64,000 nucleotides of DNA from Clostridium frigoris (GTDB taxonomy: Bacteria > Bacillota > Clostridia > Clostridiales > Clostridiaceae), in assembly GCF_018861865.1 (NCBI RefSeq), contig NZ_JAHLDV010000003.1, forward strand, positions 62,001-126,000. The letters are read 5' to 3'. Within the stretch, counting starts at the first letter, position 1, and every line of letters begins with the position of its first letter. This document shows positions 56,061 through 64,000 of this stretch, one piece after another. Under the pieces are notes generated by a model. It was not told the origin of the DNA and did not search any database. It was given only the letters and a program-made list of their open reading frames with translations. Both the position numbers and the translations under genes were made by a program.

Positions 56061-56110
56061 AAAGTATAAAAAACAAAGTACTGTGACGTGTACTTTGTTT
56101 TTTATACTTT
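56061..56110. terminator. Perfect bidirectional terminator, hpt / yunB
   Basis: The 21 bases at 56061-56081 are the exact reverse complement of 56090-56110, with an 8-base loop and A/T tracts on both sides. It touches the yunB stop codon. Confidence 0.9.
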
Positions 56111-56784
56111 TACTCCTTACTATTTCCTAGTTTAAACCCAGTTCCATTTAAATCTAATTGAACCGCAGTATTAGGTGTTTTACCAACAATAATAGTTTCA
56201 GCAATTGGTACCTCATTAGTTACCTCAATATCATTACTTTTCAAAGGTATAAATACTCTAACTGTAGTTTTTACTTTAACATAGATTTTATGTCGTGTTT
56301 GATTTATACCTGCACTTTCAAACTCTGATGAATATTTAGTTTCTACATGTCCTATCGGTTGCATTTTAATAGTAACACTGGGTCCATAATATGATAGAAT
56401 ATTATTTCTTGTTATATACCCTATAGGAACTTTGATTCCTACCTCTCCCAATTTCATCAATTCTTTTTGCGACTTTAGAGCAACATCACAAGCTATCTTA
56501 TTCATTTTCAAAGTATCTGCCTTTAACATTACAATATTACCCACAGAATCTTTGTCCACCTTTATTATCTCATCATAGTTAAATTGATTTGAATATTCAT
56601 CTATAATTGCTTTATTTACAATTTCTGTTGCTTTTGCTCTCATTTCTGAATCTGCGACTGTCATTACAGTTGGCATTGTAGTTTTATCAAAAATATATAT
56701 AAAGATTGTAAAACTCATCATAACGATAGCTATAATTATTAATATTTTGCCTTTAATTTTATTATTAATATCCATTACCCCCAT
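56110..56784 (-). CDS. yunB: Sporulation protein YunB
   Basis: 224 residues. One N-terminal membrane helix (about 13-32, ILIIIAIVMMSFTIFIYIF) is followed by the YunB block VADSEMRAKATEIVNKAIIDEY, then VPIGYITRNNILSYYGPSVTIKMQPIGHVETKYSSEFESAGINQTRHKIY in pieces, and late NEVPIAETIIVGKTPNTAVQL. In B. subtilis the gene is under sigma-E and is needed for sporulation. The start could also be the ATG 9 bases downstream (56775). Terminator shared with hpt. Confidence 0.9.
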   Translation of the reverse strand: MGVMDINNKIKGKILIIIAIVMMSFTIFIYIFDKTTMPTVMTVADSEMRAKATEIVNKAIIDEYSNQFNYDEIIKVDKDSVGNIVMLKADTLKMNKIACDVALKSQKELMKLGEVGIKVPIGYITRNNILSYYGPSVTIKMQPIGHVETKYSSEFESAGINQTRHKIYVKVKTTVRVFIPLKSNDIEVTNEVPIAETIIVGKTPNTAVQLDLNGTGFKLGNSKE

Positions 56785-57000
56785 TTAAGGTTATATGTTA
56801 TTATATGTAACTCATTTAAGGTAAAGAATTCAATTAGTGCTTCAAAATACAATATTTTATATTAAGTTTAATTTAAATAAATAAGATAATTATATGGTAT
56901 AATATTAAAAGCTATTATAGTTAAACAACATGAATTTTTAGAGGTTGTGATAAAAATTGTTGGTTTTATCTACTTCGTAAAAATACAAGGAGGATACTTA

Positions 57001-59496
57001 ATGGATAAAAAAGAAACTTCTCAGAAAAAGAAAAAAATAGCTGGGGAGCATGTTTTAAAAAAAATTGTTTTTGCCATTCTAATTATAGCCTTAGTAATCA
57101 GTGTATCCATGGTTGGAGTAATCTTAGCTATGATTAAGACGGCTCCTAGTTTAGATATTAATAAATTTTTAAAATTGGATGAAATTACAGTATTATTGGA
57201 TGATTCGGGAAAAATTATGGATGAATATGTAATCTCGCAAAGAAGAATTAATGTACCTATTAGTGATGTACCAGTTAATCTTCAAGAAGCATTTATAAGT
57301 ATTGAAGATTCCAGATTTGAAACGCATCCAGGTATTGATATAAAAAGGCTATTTGGTTCTATATTTAATGATATAAAAATAAAAATAACTGGAAGTGGCC
57401 AAAGTCTTCAGGGTGCTTCAACAATAACGCAGCAATTGGTTAAATACAGAATATTTTTAGAGGATTCCATAGAGAACAGAACCTCTATAAAAAGAAAAGT
57501 TCAAGAAATTTATTTATCACTACAAATAGAAAAAGTATTAACTAAGTCCCAAATTTTAGAGACATATATGAATACTATTTTTCTAGGAGGGAATGCTCAT
57601 GGTATAGAAGCGGCATCACAACAATATTTTAATAAATCTGTTAAAGACTTAACATTAAAGCAATCTGCTTTTATAGCTAGTGCTGCACAAAACCCTAGTG
57701 TTTCATACTCTATGGCAACAAAATCAAATAGGTCTAAAACAGCTTTTGAATCAAACAGAACCAAAGCGGTTTTAGATAACATGTATAAATATAACAAAAT
57801 TAGCAAGGTACAATTTGACTCAGCCATGGCTGAAGAATTAACTTTTAGTTTTTCACAAAAGAATACAAATAAAATGAACTATGAGTTCTTCTCTATGCCT
57901 GCACTCCTTCAAGTTACTAAAGATTTAATGAAAAAATATAATATTAGCGAAACAGAAGCATCCTCAATGCTAATGTATGATGGAGTAAAGATTTATACAA
58001 CTATGGATAAAAAGATGCAAAATACATCACAAGCCTTAATTGATGCTCCTATGAACTCTTCACAAGCAAACCTACAAGCCTCATGTGTTATTATGGATTA
58101 TCATACAGGTGAAGTTAAAACTATTATAGGTGGACGTAATGTTAAAGTACCTATGTCTTACAACAGAGCTACGTCTACGTTATCAAAAACTACGTTATCA
58201 AAGACGTTAACACTGGACTTCTTTAGGGCTCCTGGATCAAGTATTAAGCCTTTAACCGTTTATGGTCCAGCTATTGATACAAAAAAAACTACAGCTTCTA
58301 CCGTTATCGAAGATTCACCTGTCTCTGCAAGTGTAGGATATAACCCTAAAAATTCACCTGATATATATCGAGGATATTTAACTCTAAGAGATTGTTTAAA
58401 ATATTCTGTTAACGTGGCCGCTGTTAAAATAGAGAATATGATTGGTCTAAAGACTGGTGCTTCTTATGGTGAGAAGTTTGGATTACAGCTAAATAACATA
58501 GATAAGACTAGTCAGTCTGCTATGGCCCTTGGTCAATTAGATGGTGGAACTAATCCTCTTACTATGGCCGATGCTTATGGTGTTTTTGGTAATAGTGGAA
58601 ATCGTACTGCTTCAAGATTATATACTAAAGTAGTCGATAGAACTGGTAAGGTGTTGCTTGACACAAAACCTGAAACGACATCTGTTTTATCACCACAAAG
58701 TGCTTATATAATGTATGATTTATTAAAAGGCCCTGTAGGCCCAGGTGGTACTGGAACAAATGCTGTTTTTGGAGATATGCCCGTTCGTGGTAAAACTGGT
58801 ACTTCTTCTAATTCGAAAGACTTATGGTTTGTTGGTTTAACTCCATATTACTCTGCGGCAGTTTGGATTGGAACTGATAACGCAGAAAAAATTGTAGGAT
58901 TGGGGAGTAATGATGCTGCGCAGTTATGGGGAAAAGTTATGAAATCTGCTCATACTTCTCTACCAGTAAAGAACGTTGATATGCCTTCTGGTATATCCTC
59001 AATATCCGTATCAAAAGACTCAGGTAATATACCAACAGATTTAACTATTGCAGACCCAAGGGGTGATAGAGTTTACTCTGAACTGTTTATTGACGGGACT
59101 CAGCCTACAACTCTTGATAGCATACATGTTTCTGCTAAAGTCACAAAAGATGCAAGTGGTAACTATGTTTTGGCATCCGAATATACACCAATTTGGAAAA
59201 TTGAAACAAGGGTTTTTATAAGAAGAGACTATGTGCCTAATGCATATTTAGAAGACTCTGCTTTTGTATTACCAACATCAGTTGATACCTCTTCAGGTTC
59301 CTTTACTGCTCCTTCAATTGTTACTCCGAATATTAAATTAACTACTCCTGAAATAACACCTCCTGTTACTACTCCTAAAATCGGCGGTGGAAATACCACT
59401 ACTAATGATGATCGTAATCAAGTTAATCAAGATACAACTATTAATAATAACTCTCCTAATGAAAATAATGACAACACTACACCTATAACTAAATAA
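57001..59496 (+). CDS. Class A penicillin-binding protein (PBP1A type)
   Basis: 831 residues from the ATG at 57001 (site AAGGAGG); the frame opens 18 codons earlier without support. Cytoplasmic basic tail, one membrane helix (about 25-45), GT51 glycosyltransferase (AFISIEDSRFETHPGIDIKR, GASTITQQLVK, near 90-150), and transpeptidase with SxxK in APGSSIKPLTVY near 410, SVN in YSVNVAAVK near 460, KTG in RGKTGTSSNSKD near 597. A C-terminal Thr/Pro/Asn-rich tail of about 70 residues follows. It builds peptidoglycan. Monocistronic with a strong terminator. Confidence 0.95.
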   Translation: MDKKETSQKKKKIAGEHVLKKIVFAILIIALVISVSMVGVILAMIKTAPSLDINKFLKLDEITVLLDDSGKIMDEYVISQRRINVPISDVPVNLQEAFISIEDSRFETHPGIDIKRLFGSIFNDIKIKITGSGQSLQGASTITQQLVKYRIFLEDSIENRTSIKRKVQEIYLSLQIEKVLTKSQILETYMNTIFLGGNAHGIEAASQQYFNKSVKDLTLKQSAFIASAAQNPSVSYSMATKSNRSKTAFESNRTKAVLDNMYKYNKISKVQFDSAMAEELTFSFSQKNTNKMNYEFFSMPALLQVTKDLMKKYNISETEASSMLMYDGVKIYTTMDKKMQNTSQALIDAPMNSSQANLQASCVIMDYHTGEVKTIIGGRNVKVPMSYNRATSTLSKTTLSKTLTLDFFRAPGSSIKPLTVYGPAIDTKKTTASTVIEDSPVSASVGYNPKNSPDIYRGYLTLRDCLKYSVNVAAVKIENMIGLKTGASYGEKFGLQLNNIDKTSQSAMALGQLDGGTNPLTMADAYGVFGNSGNRTASRLYTKVVDRTGKVLLDTKPETTSVLSPQSAYIMYDLLKGPVGPGGTGTNAVFGDMPVRGKTGTSSNSKDLWFVGLTPYYSAAVWIGTDNAEKIVGLGSNDAAQLWGKVMKSAHTSLPVKNVDMPSGISSISVSKDSGNIPTDLTIADPRGDRVYSELFIDGTQPTTLDSIHVSAKVTKDASGNYVLASEYTPIWKIETRVFIRRDYVPNAYLEDSAFVLPTSVDTSSGSFTAPSIVTPNIKLTTPEITPPVTTPKIGGGNTTTNDDRNQVNQDTTINNNSPNENNDNTTPITK

Positions 59497-59540
59497 AAAA
59501 GCAACTATTAAAATATATTTTAATAGTTGCTTTTTTATTT
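59491..59540. terminator. Perfect bidirectional terminator, PBP1A / spoVAE
   Basis: Positions 59491-59514 are the exact reverse complement of 59517-59540 over a 2-base loop. The palindrome includes the stop codons of both convergent genes. Confidence 0.92.
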
Positions 59541-59891
59541 AGTTTTAGGATTAAAAATTAATGCCATAATATACCCAAAAAAAATCGCAGCAGTAATTCC
59601 ACCTGCAGTACCCTTTATACCTCCTGTAAACGCTCCTATAAGACCAACCTCATCTACCTCTTTCATTACGCTTTTAGCCAAACTGTATCCAAATCCAGGC
59701 AGAGGTATACTCCCTCCTGCTTTCCCATATTCTATTACTATGTCATATATATTCACTGCTCCTAATAGTACACCGCTAGTTACAAATACAACTAAAATTC
59801 TAGCAGGAGTAAGTTTCGTAGTATCCATAAGTATTTGACCTATTACACATATAACTCCTCCAACTATAAATGCCATAATGTAATTATTCAT
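59535..59891 (-). CDS. spoVAE: Stage V sporulation protein AE (SpoVAEb type)
   Basis: 118 residues with four hydrophobic segments, including MAFIVGGVICVIGQILMD at the start and GGSIPLPGFGYSLAKSVMKE near 55-74, which match SpoVAE and the parallel motif in SpoVAC. It is part of the inner-membrane channel that loads dipicolinic acid into the spore and releases it. The ATG directly abuts the spoVAD stop. Confidence 0.93.
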   Translation of the reverse strand: MNNYIMAFIVGGVICVIGQILMDTTKLTPARILVVFVTSGVLLGAVNIYDIVIEYGKAGGSIPLPGFGYSLAKSVMKEVDEVGLIGAFTGGIKGTAGGITAAIFFGYIMALIFNPKTK

Positions 59892-60908
59892 TTATTCACC
59901 CCCAAACTCTATTGAAACAGCATGAGCAATTCCTGGTATTGTCTCACCCTGCAAAGTGGAAGTAGAACTTAAAAGAGCTCCCGTTGAAACTAGCAATATT
60001 CTTTTAAATTTACCCTTCAGCATGTTTTTAAGTAGATAGCCTGTTGCAACTACTGCAGAACAGCCACAACCACTACCACCAGCATTAGTTCCTTGTATCG
60101 AAGCATCAAATATTTTCTCACCACAATCAATATAATGGCCTCTCATATCGTATTTATATTCAAGCAGTAATTTTTCTGTAAATTGCTTTCCTATAATGCC
60201 CAAATCTCCAGTAGCAATAATATCATAATCTGAAGGTTTTCTACCGGTATCCATAAAATGTTGTTTGATAGTGTCAACTGCTGCTGGCGCCATTGCAACT
60301 CCCATATTATTCACATCAATTATTCCATAGTCTTTAACTTTTCCAGTTGTAATATGAGTAACGTAGGGGAATTTGCCTTTTTTGCCCAAAACCATTGAAC
60401 CTGCACCTGTCACCGTCCATTGTGCTGTAATTGGTCTCTGACTTCCCATTTCAAGTGGTAATCTAAATTGCCTTTCTGCTGACGAAAAATGTGACGAGGT
60501 AGCTGCTACAACATAATTAGCAAGGCCACCTTCCATTATCATTGAACCAACACTTAACGACTCTGCCATAGTTGAACACGCTCCATAAAGACCTATAAAC
60601 GGTATATTTAAATCTCTAGCGGCAAAACATGAAGATGATAATTGATTTAATAAATCACCTGCTAATAAATAATTGATATCAACTTCCTTTAACTTTGCTT
60701 TTTTTATACTCTCTGATATAGCAGTATATAAAAGACTTGTTTCAGCTTTTTCAAAGCTTCCTGTTCCATTAAGATCGTCTTCTATAATTTTATCGAAATA
60801 CTCTTTTAATGGTCCCTGCCCTTCTTTAGGACCAACTATATTATAGGTACCAATAATTCTAGGTTTACTTTCAAGTTCTACTGTTTGAAGACCAATTCTT
60901 CTACCCAT
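59892..60908 (-). CDS. spoVAD: Stage V sporulation protein AD
   Basis: 338 residues of the thiolase-like fold. Typical blocks: KEYFDKIIEDDLNGTGSFEKAE, ACSTMAESLSVGSMIMEGGLANYVVA near 108-133, GSQRPITAQWTVTGAGSMVLG, and NAGGSGCGCSAVVATGYLLKNML near 273-295. In B. subtilis it binds dipicolinic acid. It lies between spoVAC (6 bp gap) and spoVAE (abutting), so the three are one transcript. Confidence 0.95.
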   Translation of the reverse strand: MGRRIGLQTVELESKPRIIGTYNIVGPKEGQGPLKEYFDKIIEDDLNGTGSFEKAETSLLYTAISESIKKAKLKEVDINYLLAGDLLNQLSSSCFAARDLNIPFIGLYGACSTMAESLSVGSMIMEGGLANYVVAATSSHFSSAERQFRLPLEMGSQRPITAQWTVTGAGSMVLGKKGKFPYVTHITTGKVKDYGIIDVNNMGVAMAPAAVDTIKQHFMDTGRKPSDYDIIATGDLGIIGKQFTEKLLLEYKYDMRGHYIDCGEKIFDASIQGTNAGGSGCGCSAVVATGYLLKNMLKGKFKRILLVSTGALLSSTSTLQGETIPGIAHAVSIEFGGE

Positions 60909-60914
60909 TTTGCA

Positions 60915-61367
60915 TCACCACCTTAAAAAATAGTATAAAATTCCTACAATTACGGATGAACCAATTCCATAAACTAAAACAGGCCCTGCAATAGTAAACA
61001 TTTTAGCTGCTACACCAAAAACAAAACCTTCTTTTTTAAATTCCATTGCTGGTGAGACGATTGAATTTGCAAACCCAGTAATCGGTACAACAGATCCTGC
61101 TCCTGCAAAATCACCTAACTTATCATATATACCAATTCCAGTAAGCACAGCACCTAAAAATACCATAACTATAGAAACATATGTCCCTATCTGATCTTTA
61201 GGAATACCAATTTTTAAAAAAATATCACCGATGAATTGTCCAATTACACATATTAATCCTCCAACCCAAAAGGCATTAAAACAGTGTATTAGTAACTTAG
61301 GCTTTGGAATATTATTCGAATTAAGTTTATCAAATTTTTTTCTTATGACTTTTTCTTCTACCTTCAT
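60915..61367 (-). CDS. spoVAC: Stage V sporulation protein AC
   Basis: 150 residues from the ATG at 61367, 5 bases after AAGGAGG; the open frame begins 6 codons earlier inside that site. Four to five membrane segments with CFNAFWVGGLICVIGQFIGD and GAGSVVPITGFANSIVSPAMEFKKEG, the hallmarks of SpoVAC. It is a mechanosensitive-channel-like part of the DPA transporter. First gene of spoVAC-D-E; it lies just after the spoIIA operon, which carries the sigma-F gene. A forespore promoter is expected upstream, but I could not define one. Confidence 0.94.
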   Translation of the reverse strand: MKVEEKVIRKKFDKLNSNNIPKPKLLIHCFNAFWVGGLICVIGQFIGDIFLKIGIPKDQIGTYVSIVMVFLGAVLTGIGIYDKLGDFAGAGSVVPITGFANSIVSPAMEFKKEGFVFGVAAKMFTIAGPVLVYGIGSSVIVGILYYFLRW

Positions 61368-61553
61368 AAAAATCCTCCTTGCCACTTTCGAGAGTTATTA
61401 GTAATTTGTTTTTTATAAAAATATAATAGTCTAATTACTAATTTTAGTATTTGCATTAATATAGTTTTTAATCAAAAAAATAAGATGTACTAAAGATAAC
61501 TGGCTTCAAATCAAACTTGAAGTTATTTATCCATAATAAATCTTATTATCTTT

Positions 61554-62306
61554 CTAAGTTAATTTTTCCTTCATTATTTTTAAGACTTTCTTTTCTATTC
61601 TTGATACTTGCACTTGGCTAATTCCCATCATTTTCGCTACCTGAATTTGTGTATTATCTTTAAAGTATCTGAGCATAATTATTTGCCTTGATTTTGCATC
61701 AAGTTTTCTAAGTGCTTCTTTGAGAGATATTTTATCTAAAACTTGGTTATCTTCTTCATATTTTTCACTTAGCTTATCAATTAACAATACCGGTGCACCA
61801 TCATCTTGGTGTATCGTATCAAATAAATATAACATATTGCTAGCAGACTCTAATGCATATACTATATCTTCTTTTTCTATATTACAAAAGACCGACAATT
61901 CATCAATTGTAGGATCTCTACCCAATTTTTTGGTTAGAGTATCTTTATCATAATGCAATTGCCGTGCAGTATTTTTAACGCTCCTACTTACTTTTATAAT
62001 TCCATCATCTCTAAGGAATCTTTTAATCTCTCCCATTATCATAGGAACTGCATATGTGGAAAATTTCACATTATACTTAGTATCAAAATTATTAATAGCT
62101 TTTACGAGTCCAATACACCCTATTTGGAAGATATCATCATATTCATACCCTCTATTTAGAAATTTCTTACTTATTGATGAAACTAATGGCAAATTCATTT
62201 CTACTAAAGTATCTAGTGCACCCAGTTCTCCATTCCTAGCCATTTGAATAAGTTGCATATTATCTTCATAATTATAGTTATTTTTTTTCACTATTTTTTG
62301 ATCCAT
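61554..62306 (-). CDS. sigF: RNA polymerase forespore sigma factor SigF
   Basis: 250 residues. Region 2 at about 40-110 (LVSSISKKFLNRGYEYDDIFQIGCIGLVKAINNFD, KFSTYAVPMIMGEIKRFLRDDG) and region 4 at about 190-250 (LDAKSRQIIMLRYFKDNTQIQVAKMMGISQVQVSRIEKK) are clear. It switches on early forespore genes and is held by SpoIIAB until SpoIIAA releases it. It follows spoIIAB by 10 bp. A hairpin at about 61496-61526 may end the operon. Confidence 0.96.
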   Translation of the reverse strand: MDQKIVKKNNYNYEDNMQLIQMARNGELGALDTLVEMNLPLVSSISKKFLNRGYEYDDIFQIGCIGLVKAINNFDTKYNVKFSTYAVPMIMGEIKRFLRDDGIIKVSRSVKNTARQLHYDKDTLTKKLGRDPTIDELSVFCNIEKEDIVYALESASNMLYLFDTIHQDDGAPVLLIDKLSEKYEEDNQVLDKISLKEALRKLDAKSRQIIMLRYFKDNTQIQVAKMMGISQVQVSRIEKKVLKIMKEKLT

Positions 62307-62316
62307 AATATTCCAC

Positions 62317-62745
62317 CTAACTTAAAGGATTAAATATTTTTTTCATTATTATACTTGTTCCCCTACCTTTATCAGACTTTACTTCTAGGCTGTCCATAAA
62401 AGTTTCCATTACAGTAAAACCCATTCCAGATCTCTCGAGGTCTGGACGCGAAGTGTATAACGGTTCCATAGCTAGCTCTAAATTATCAATTCCTTTCCCT
62501 GTATCATTAACTATCACTGTTAATTCAGTTCCATTAATAATAGCTTCAATAGTGATCATTTCCTCTTCACTTTCATAGCCATGAATAATTGCATTTGTAA
62601 CTGCTTCTGATACAGCTGTTTTAACATCAGTGATTTCGTCAATTGTAGGATCTAATTGTGAAGCAAATGCTGCTATTGCTACTCTTGCAAAACTTTCATT
62701 CTGAGATTTACTTAAAAATTCTATCTTAATTTTATTGTAACACAT
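62317..62745 (-). CDS. spoIIAB: Anti-sigma-F factor and serine kinase SpoIIAB
   Basis: 142 residues of the GHKL ATPase fold: N box [20 protein letters not shown] near 40-60, [10 protein letters not shown] near 77, and the late [30 protein letters not shown] near 107-136. It binds SigF and phosphorylates SpoIIAA. It lies 13 bp after spoIIAA and 10 bp before sigF in the standard spoIIA order. Confidence 0.96.
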   Translation of the reverse strand: MCYNKIKIEFLSKSQNESFARVAIAAFASQLDPTIDEITDVKTAVSEAVTNAIIHGYESEEEMITIEAIINGTELTVIVNDTGKGIDNLELAMEPLYTSRPDLERSGMGFTVMETFMDSLEVKSDKGRGTSIIMKKIFNPLS

Positions 62746-62758
62746 ACTAATCCCCCCA

Positions 62759-63094
62759 CTAAATGTTGTTTACAGCTTGCTTTACGTCATCAAATAACAT
62801 GATAATCTTAAACATTCCTGACAGTTCAAATACCCTCTTTACTGAAGATTTAATATTAGTTACACATACTTTACCATTTCTCATATGTAACTTTTTGTAT
62901 CTTCCAATAACTACACCAATACCAGAGCTATCCATAAATGTTACATCTCCAAAGTCCATAATTAATTTGTTATAACTATCTCGTTCTAACCTATCATCTA
63001 TAATATTCCTAACTTCCTCAGCACTATGATGGTCTAATTCCCCAGACATGTAAACTATCAACTTATCTCCACTATTCTCAAAATTTAAATGCAT
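62759..63094 (-). CDS. spoIIAA: Anti-anti-sigma factor SpoIIAA
   Basis: 111 residues of the STAS fold: [19 protein letters not shown] near 13-31 and [17 protein letters not shown] near 50-66, where the Ser pair DSS contains the residue phosphorylated by SpoIIAB. When dephosphorylated by SpoIIE it frees SigF. It is the first gene of the operon; a clear sigma-H promoter lies 71-99 bp upstream. GGGGGG precedes the start. Confidence 0.96.
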   Translation of the reverse strand: MHLNFENSGDKLIVYMSGELDHHSAEEVRNIIDDRLERDSYNKLIMDFGDVTFMDSSGIGVVIGRYKKLHMRNGKVCVTNIKSSVKRVFELSGMFKIIMLFDDVKQAVNNI

Positions 63095-63164
63095 TTTCTT
63101 CCCCCCGAATCATTTGGAATTTAAATATTATTTTGATATCGTCTAAATAATGTATCCATATCTT

Positions 63165-63193
63165 ATATTCTATAACTTATATGATAATCCTTC
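63165..63193 (-). promoter_or_regulatory. Sigma-H promoter of the spoIIA operon
   Basis: On the minus strand GAAGGATTA (-35) is followed after 11 bases by ATAGAATAT (-10). Both fit the sigma-H consensus RnAGGAwWW and RnnGAATWW in all fixed positions, and the spoIIA operon is a known sigma-H target. The predicted transcription start is about 60 bp before spoIIAA. Confidence 0.85.
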
Positions 63194-63288
63194 TTTTTAT
63201 GTAATAATTTTTCATTTTTTTATATTATATCCATATTTGTACTTTTTAATATATTATATAACAAATAATTTTAGAAATTCAATAAAAT

Positions 63289-63334
63289 AAATAGTAGCAA
63301 GACAATTAACTGTTTAATTGTCTTGCTACTATTT
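63289..63334. terminator. Terminator after the CoA-transferase gene
   Basis: The 21 bases at 63289-63309 pair perfectly with 63314-63334 (core AGTAGCAAGACAATTAA) over a 4-base loop. It lies 16 bp past the gene's stop. Confidence 0.9.
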
Positions 63335-63349
63335 ATTAATCCTTTTTAA

Positions 63350-64000
63350 TTATTTTGATGAAAATTTGCAATTAAACCTTCTTTCAAATTCTTGTATTAA
63401 ATCATTCCTAAAATCTGGATGAGCAATATTTATAAGCGCTATTGCTCTATTTTTTAAAGTTTTACCTTTTAACTGTGCAATACCATATTCAGTAACTACA
63501 TAGTTTACATCATTTCTAAGAGTTGTAACAGCAGCGCCTTCATCAAGATTTGGTTTAATTCTTGAAACTTTTCCTTTGCATGCAGTCGATGGCATTGCAA
63601 TTATAGCTTTACCATTTTTAGCCATAGATGCACCACGAACAAAATCAACTTGTCCACCAGTTCCACTAAACTGAGTTTCTCCTATCATTTCTGCATTAAC
63701 TTGGCCCATAAAATCTACTTGAATAGCTGAATTTACACACACCATTTTATTATTTTTAGCAATTACACAAGGATCATTTACATAATCTACAGAATACATT
63801 TCAACCATAGGGTTATTATCTACAAAATCATATAGTCTTTTACTTCCCATCAAAAATGTCACAACAATCTTTCCCTTATGAAGAGATTTAGCCTTGCCCG
63901 TAATTACCCCTGCTTCAACTAATTCAACTACTCCATCTGAAATCATCTCAGAATGAATTCCTAAGTCTTTCTTTCCTTTTAAAAATAATAAAACTGCATC
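63350..64000 (-). CDS. Acetyl-CoA hydrolase/4-hydroxybutyrate CoA-transferase family protein (C-terminal part; cut by window edge)
   Basis: The frame stays open to the right edge (217 codons visible, with no in-window start needed). The visible part matches the C-terminal domain of Cat1/Cat2-type CoA-transferases: LGIHSEMISDGVVELVEAG, then GETQFSGTGGQVDFVRGA, RNDVNYVVTEYGIAQLKGKTL and INIAHPDFRNDLIQEF. The enzyme moves CoA between acetyl/butyryl-CoA and an organic acid in fermentation. The exact acceptor cannot be told from this part. Confidence 0.92.
   Translation of the reverse strand, partial: DAVLLFLKGKKDLGIHSEMISDGVVELVEAGVITGKAKSLHKGKIVVTFLMGSKRLYDFVDNNPMVEMYSVDYVNDPCVIAKNNKMVCVNSAIQVDFMGQVNAEMIGETQFSGTGGQVDFVRGASMAKNGKAIIAMPSTACKGKVSRIKPNLDEGAAVTTLRNDVNYVVTEYGIAQLKGKTLKNRAIALINIAHPDFRNDLIQEFERRFNCKFSSK

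Noticed and set aside
61386-61553. Sigma-G/sigma-F promoter before spoVAC
   Set aside because: Candidate -10 boxes such as AATACTA lack a matching -35 at the right distance. A forespore promoter is likely on biological grounds but cannot be shown.

Overview
The window is 64 kb of low-GC, densely packed chromosome from an endospore-forming anaerobic Firmicute, most likely Clostridium sensu stricto. The basis is the strong AT bias, AGGAGG-type ribosome-binding sites, sporulation genes (spoIIAA-spoIIAB-sigF, spoVAC-D-E, ytaF, yunB, splB), the SCIFF peptide with its radical-SAM maturase, HemZ, and the gene order relA-dtd-MBL-hemZ / secDF-yajC-tgt-queA-ruvBA. I saw no rRNA, tRNA, CRISPR array, prophage or complete insertion sequence.

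Layout. 0-2.6 kb (minus): mnmA (cut by the left edge), iscU, iscS and an IscR-type regulator whose upstream region carries three similar sites at exact 22-bp steps. 2.9 kb: a decayed IS605/omegaRNA-like end. 3.1-5.9 kb (plus): a histidyl-tRNA synthetase of the eukaryote/archaea-like type behind its own promoter and a short terminator leader, then a SufS-like class V PLP enzyme. 6-9.7 kb (minus): flavin reductase-like protein, AEC permease, PHP phosphatase, glyA. 10.1-11.3 kb (plus): two-gene ThrE-type exporter. 11.4-28.5 kb (minus): a housekeeping block of aspS, hemZ, MBL hydrolase, dtd, relA, apt, a truncated and degenerate RecJ-like gene, secF, secD, scfB, scfA (SCIFF, 45 aa), a TIGR04086-like membrane protein, yajC, tgt, queA, ruvB, ruvA. 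28.7-38.5 kb: mixed genes including a BofC-like protein, DUF523/DUF1722 protein, aat, splB, LURP-one protein, RlmA-like methyltransferase, AI-2E exporter, a CPYC thioredoxin-fold protein, a 23-codon small ORF with its own terminator, and a DEAD-box helicase.

39-47.6 kb is the most accessory stretch: a short-chain dehydrogenase, a secreted M15 peptidase/amidase pair, a CymR-like Rrf2 regulator, an orphan C-terminal domain of a cation-diffusion-facilitator transporter, ytaF, and a run of small unrecognised proteins. Several of these are cysteine-rich, and one has a DPWS tetrapeptide repeat. 47.8-56.8 kb: yebC, an IMPACT/YigZ protein, a HEAT-repeat protein, a MocR regulator, a second omegaRNA-like relic, a nucleotidyltransferase, an HflX GTPase with an N-terminal JAMM-like domain, hpt and yunB. 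57-64 kb: PBP1A, the spoVA genes, the spoIIA operon behind a clear sigma-H promoter, and a CoA-transferase cut by the right edge.

The points I would check first are the alien-type HisRS with the usual hisS site empty, the eroded RecJ at the usual recJ position, the two solitary omegaRNA-like ends, the JAMM-HflX fusion, the 22-bp-phased operators of iscR, and the DPWS repeat protein. All functions are read from sequence motifs and context; no database search was run.
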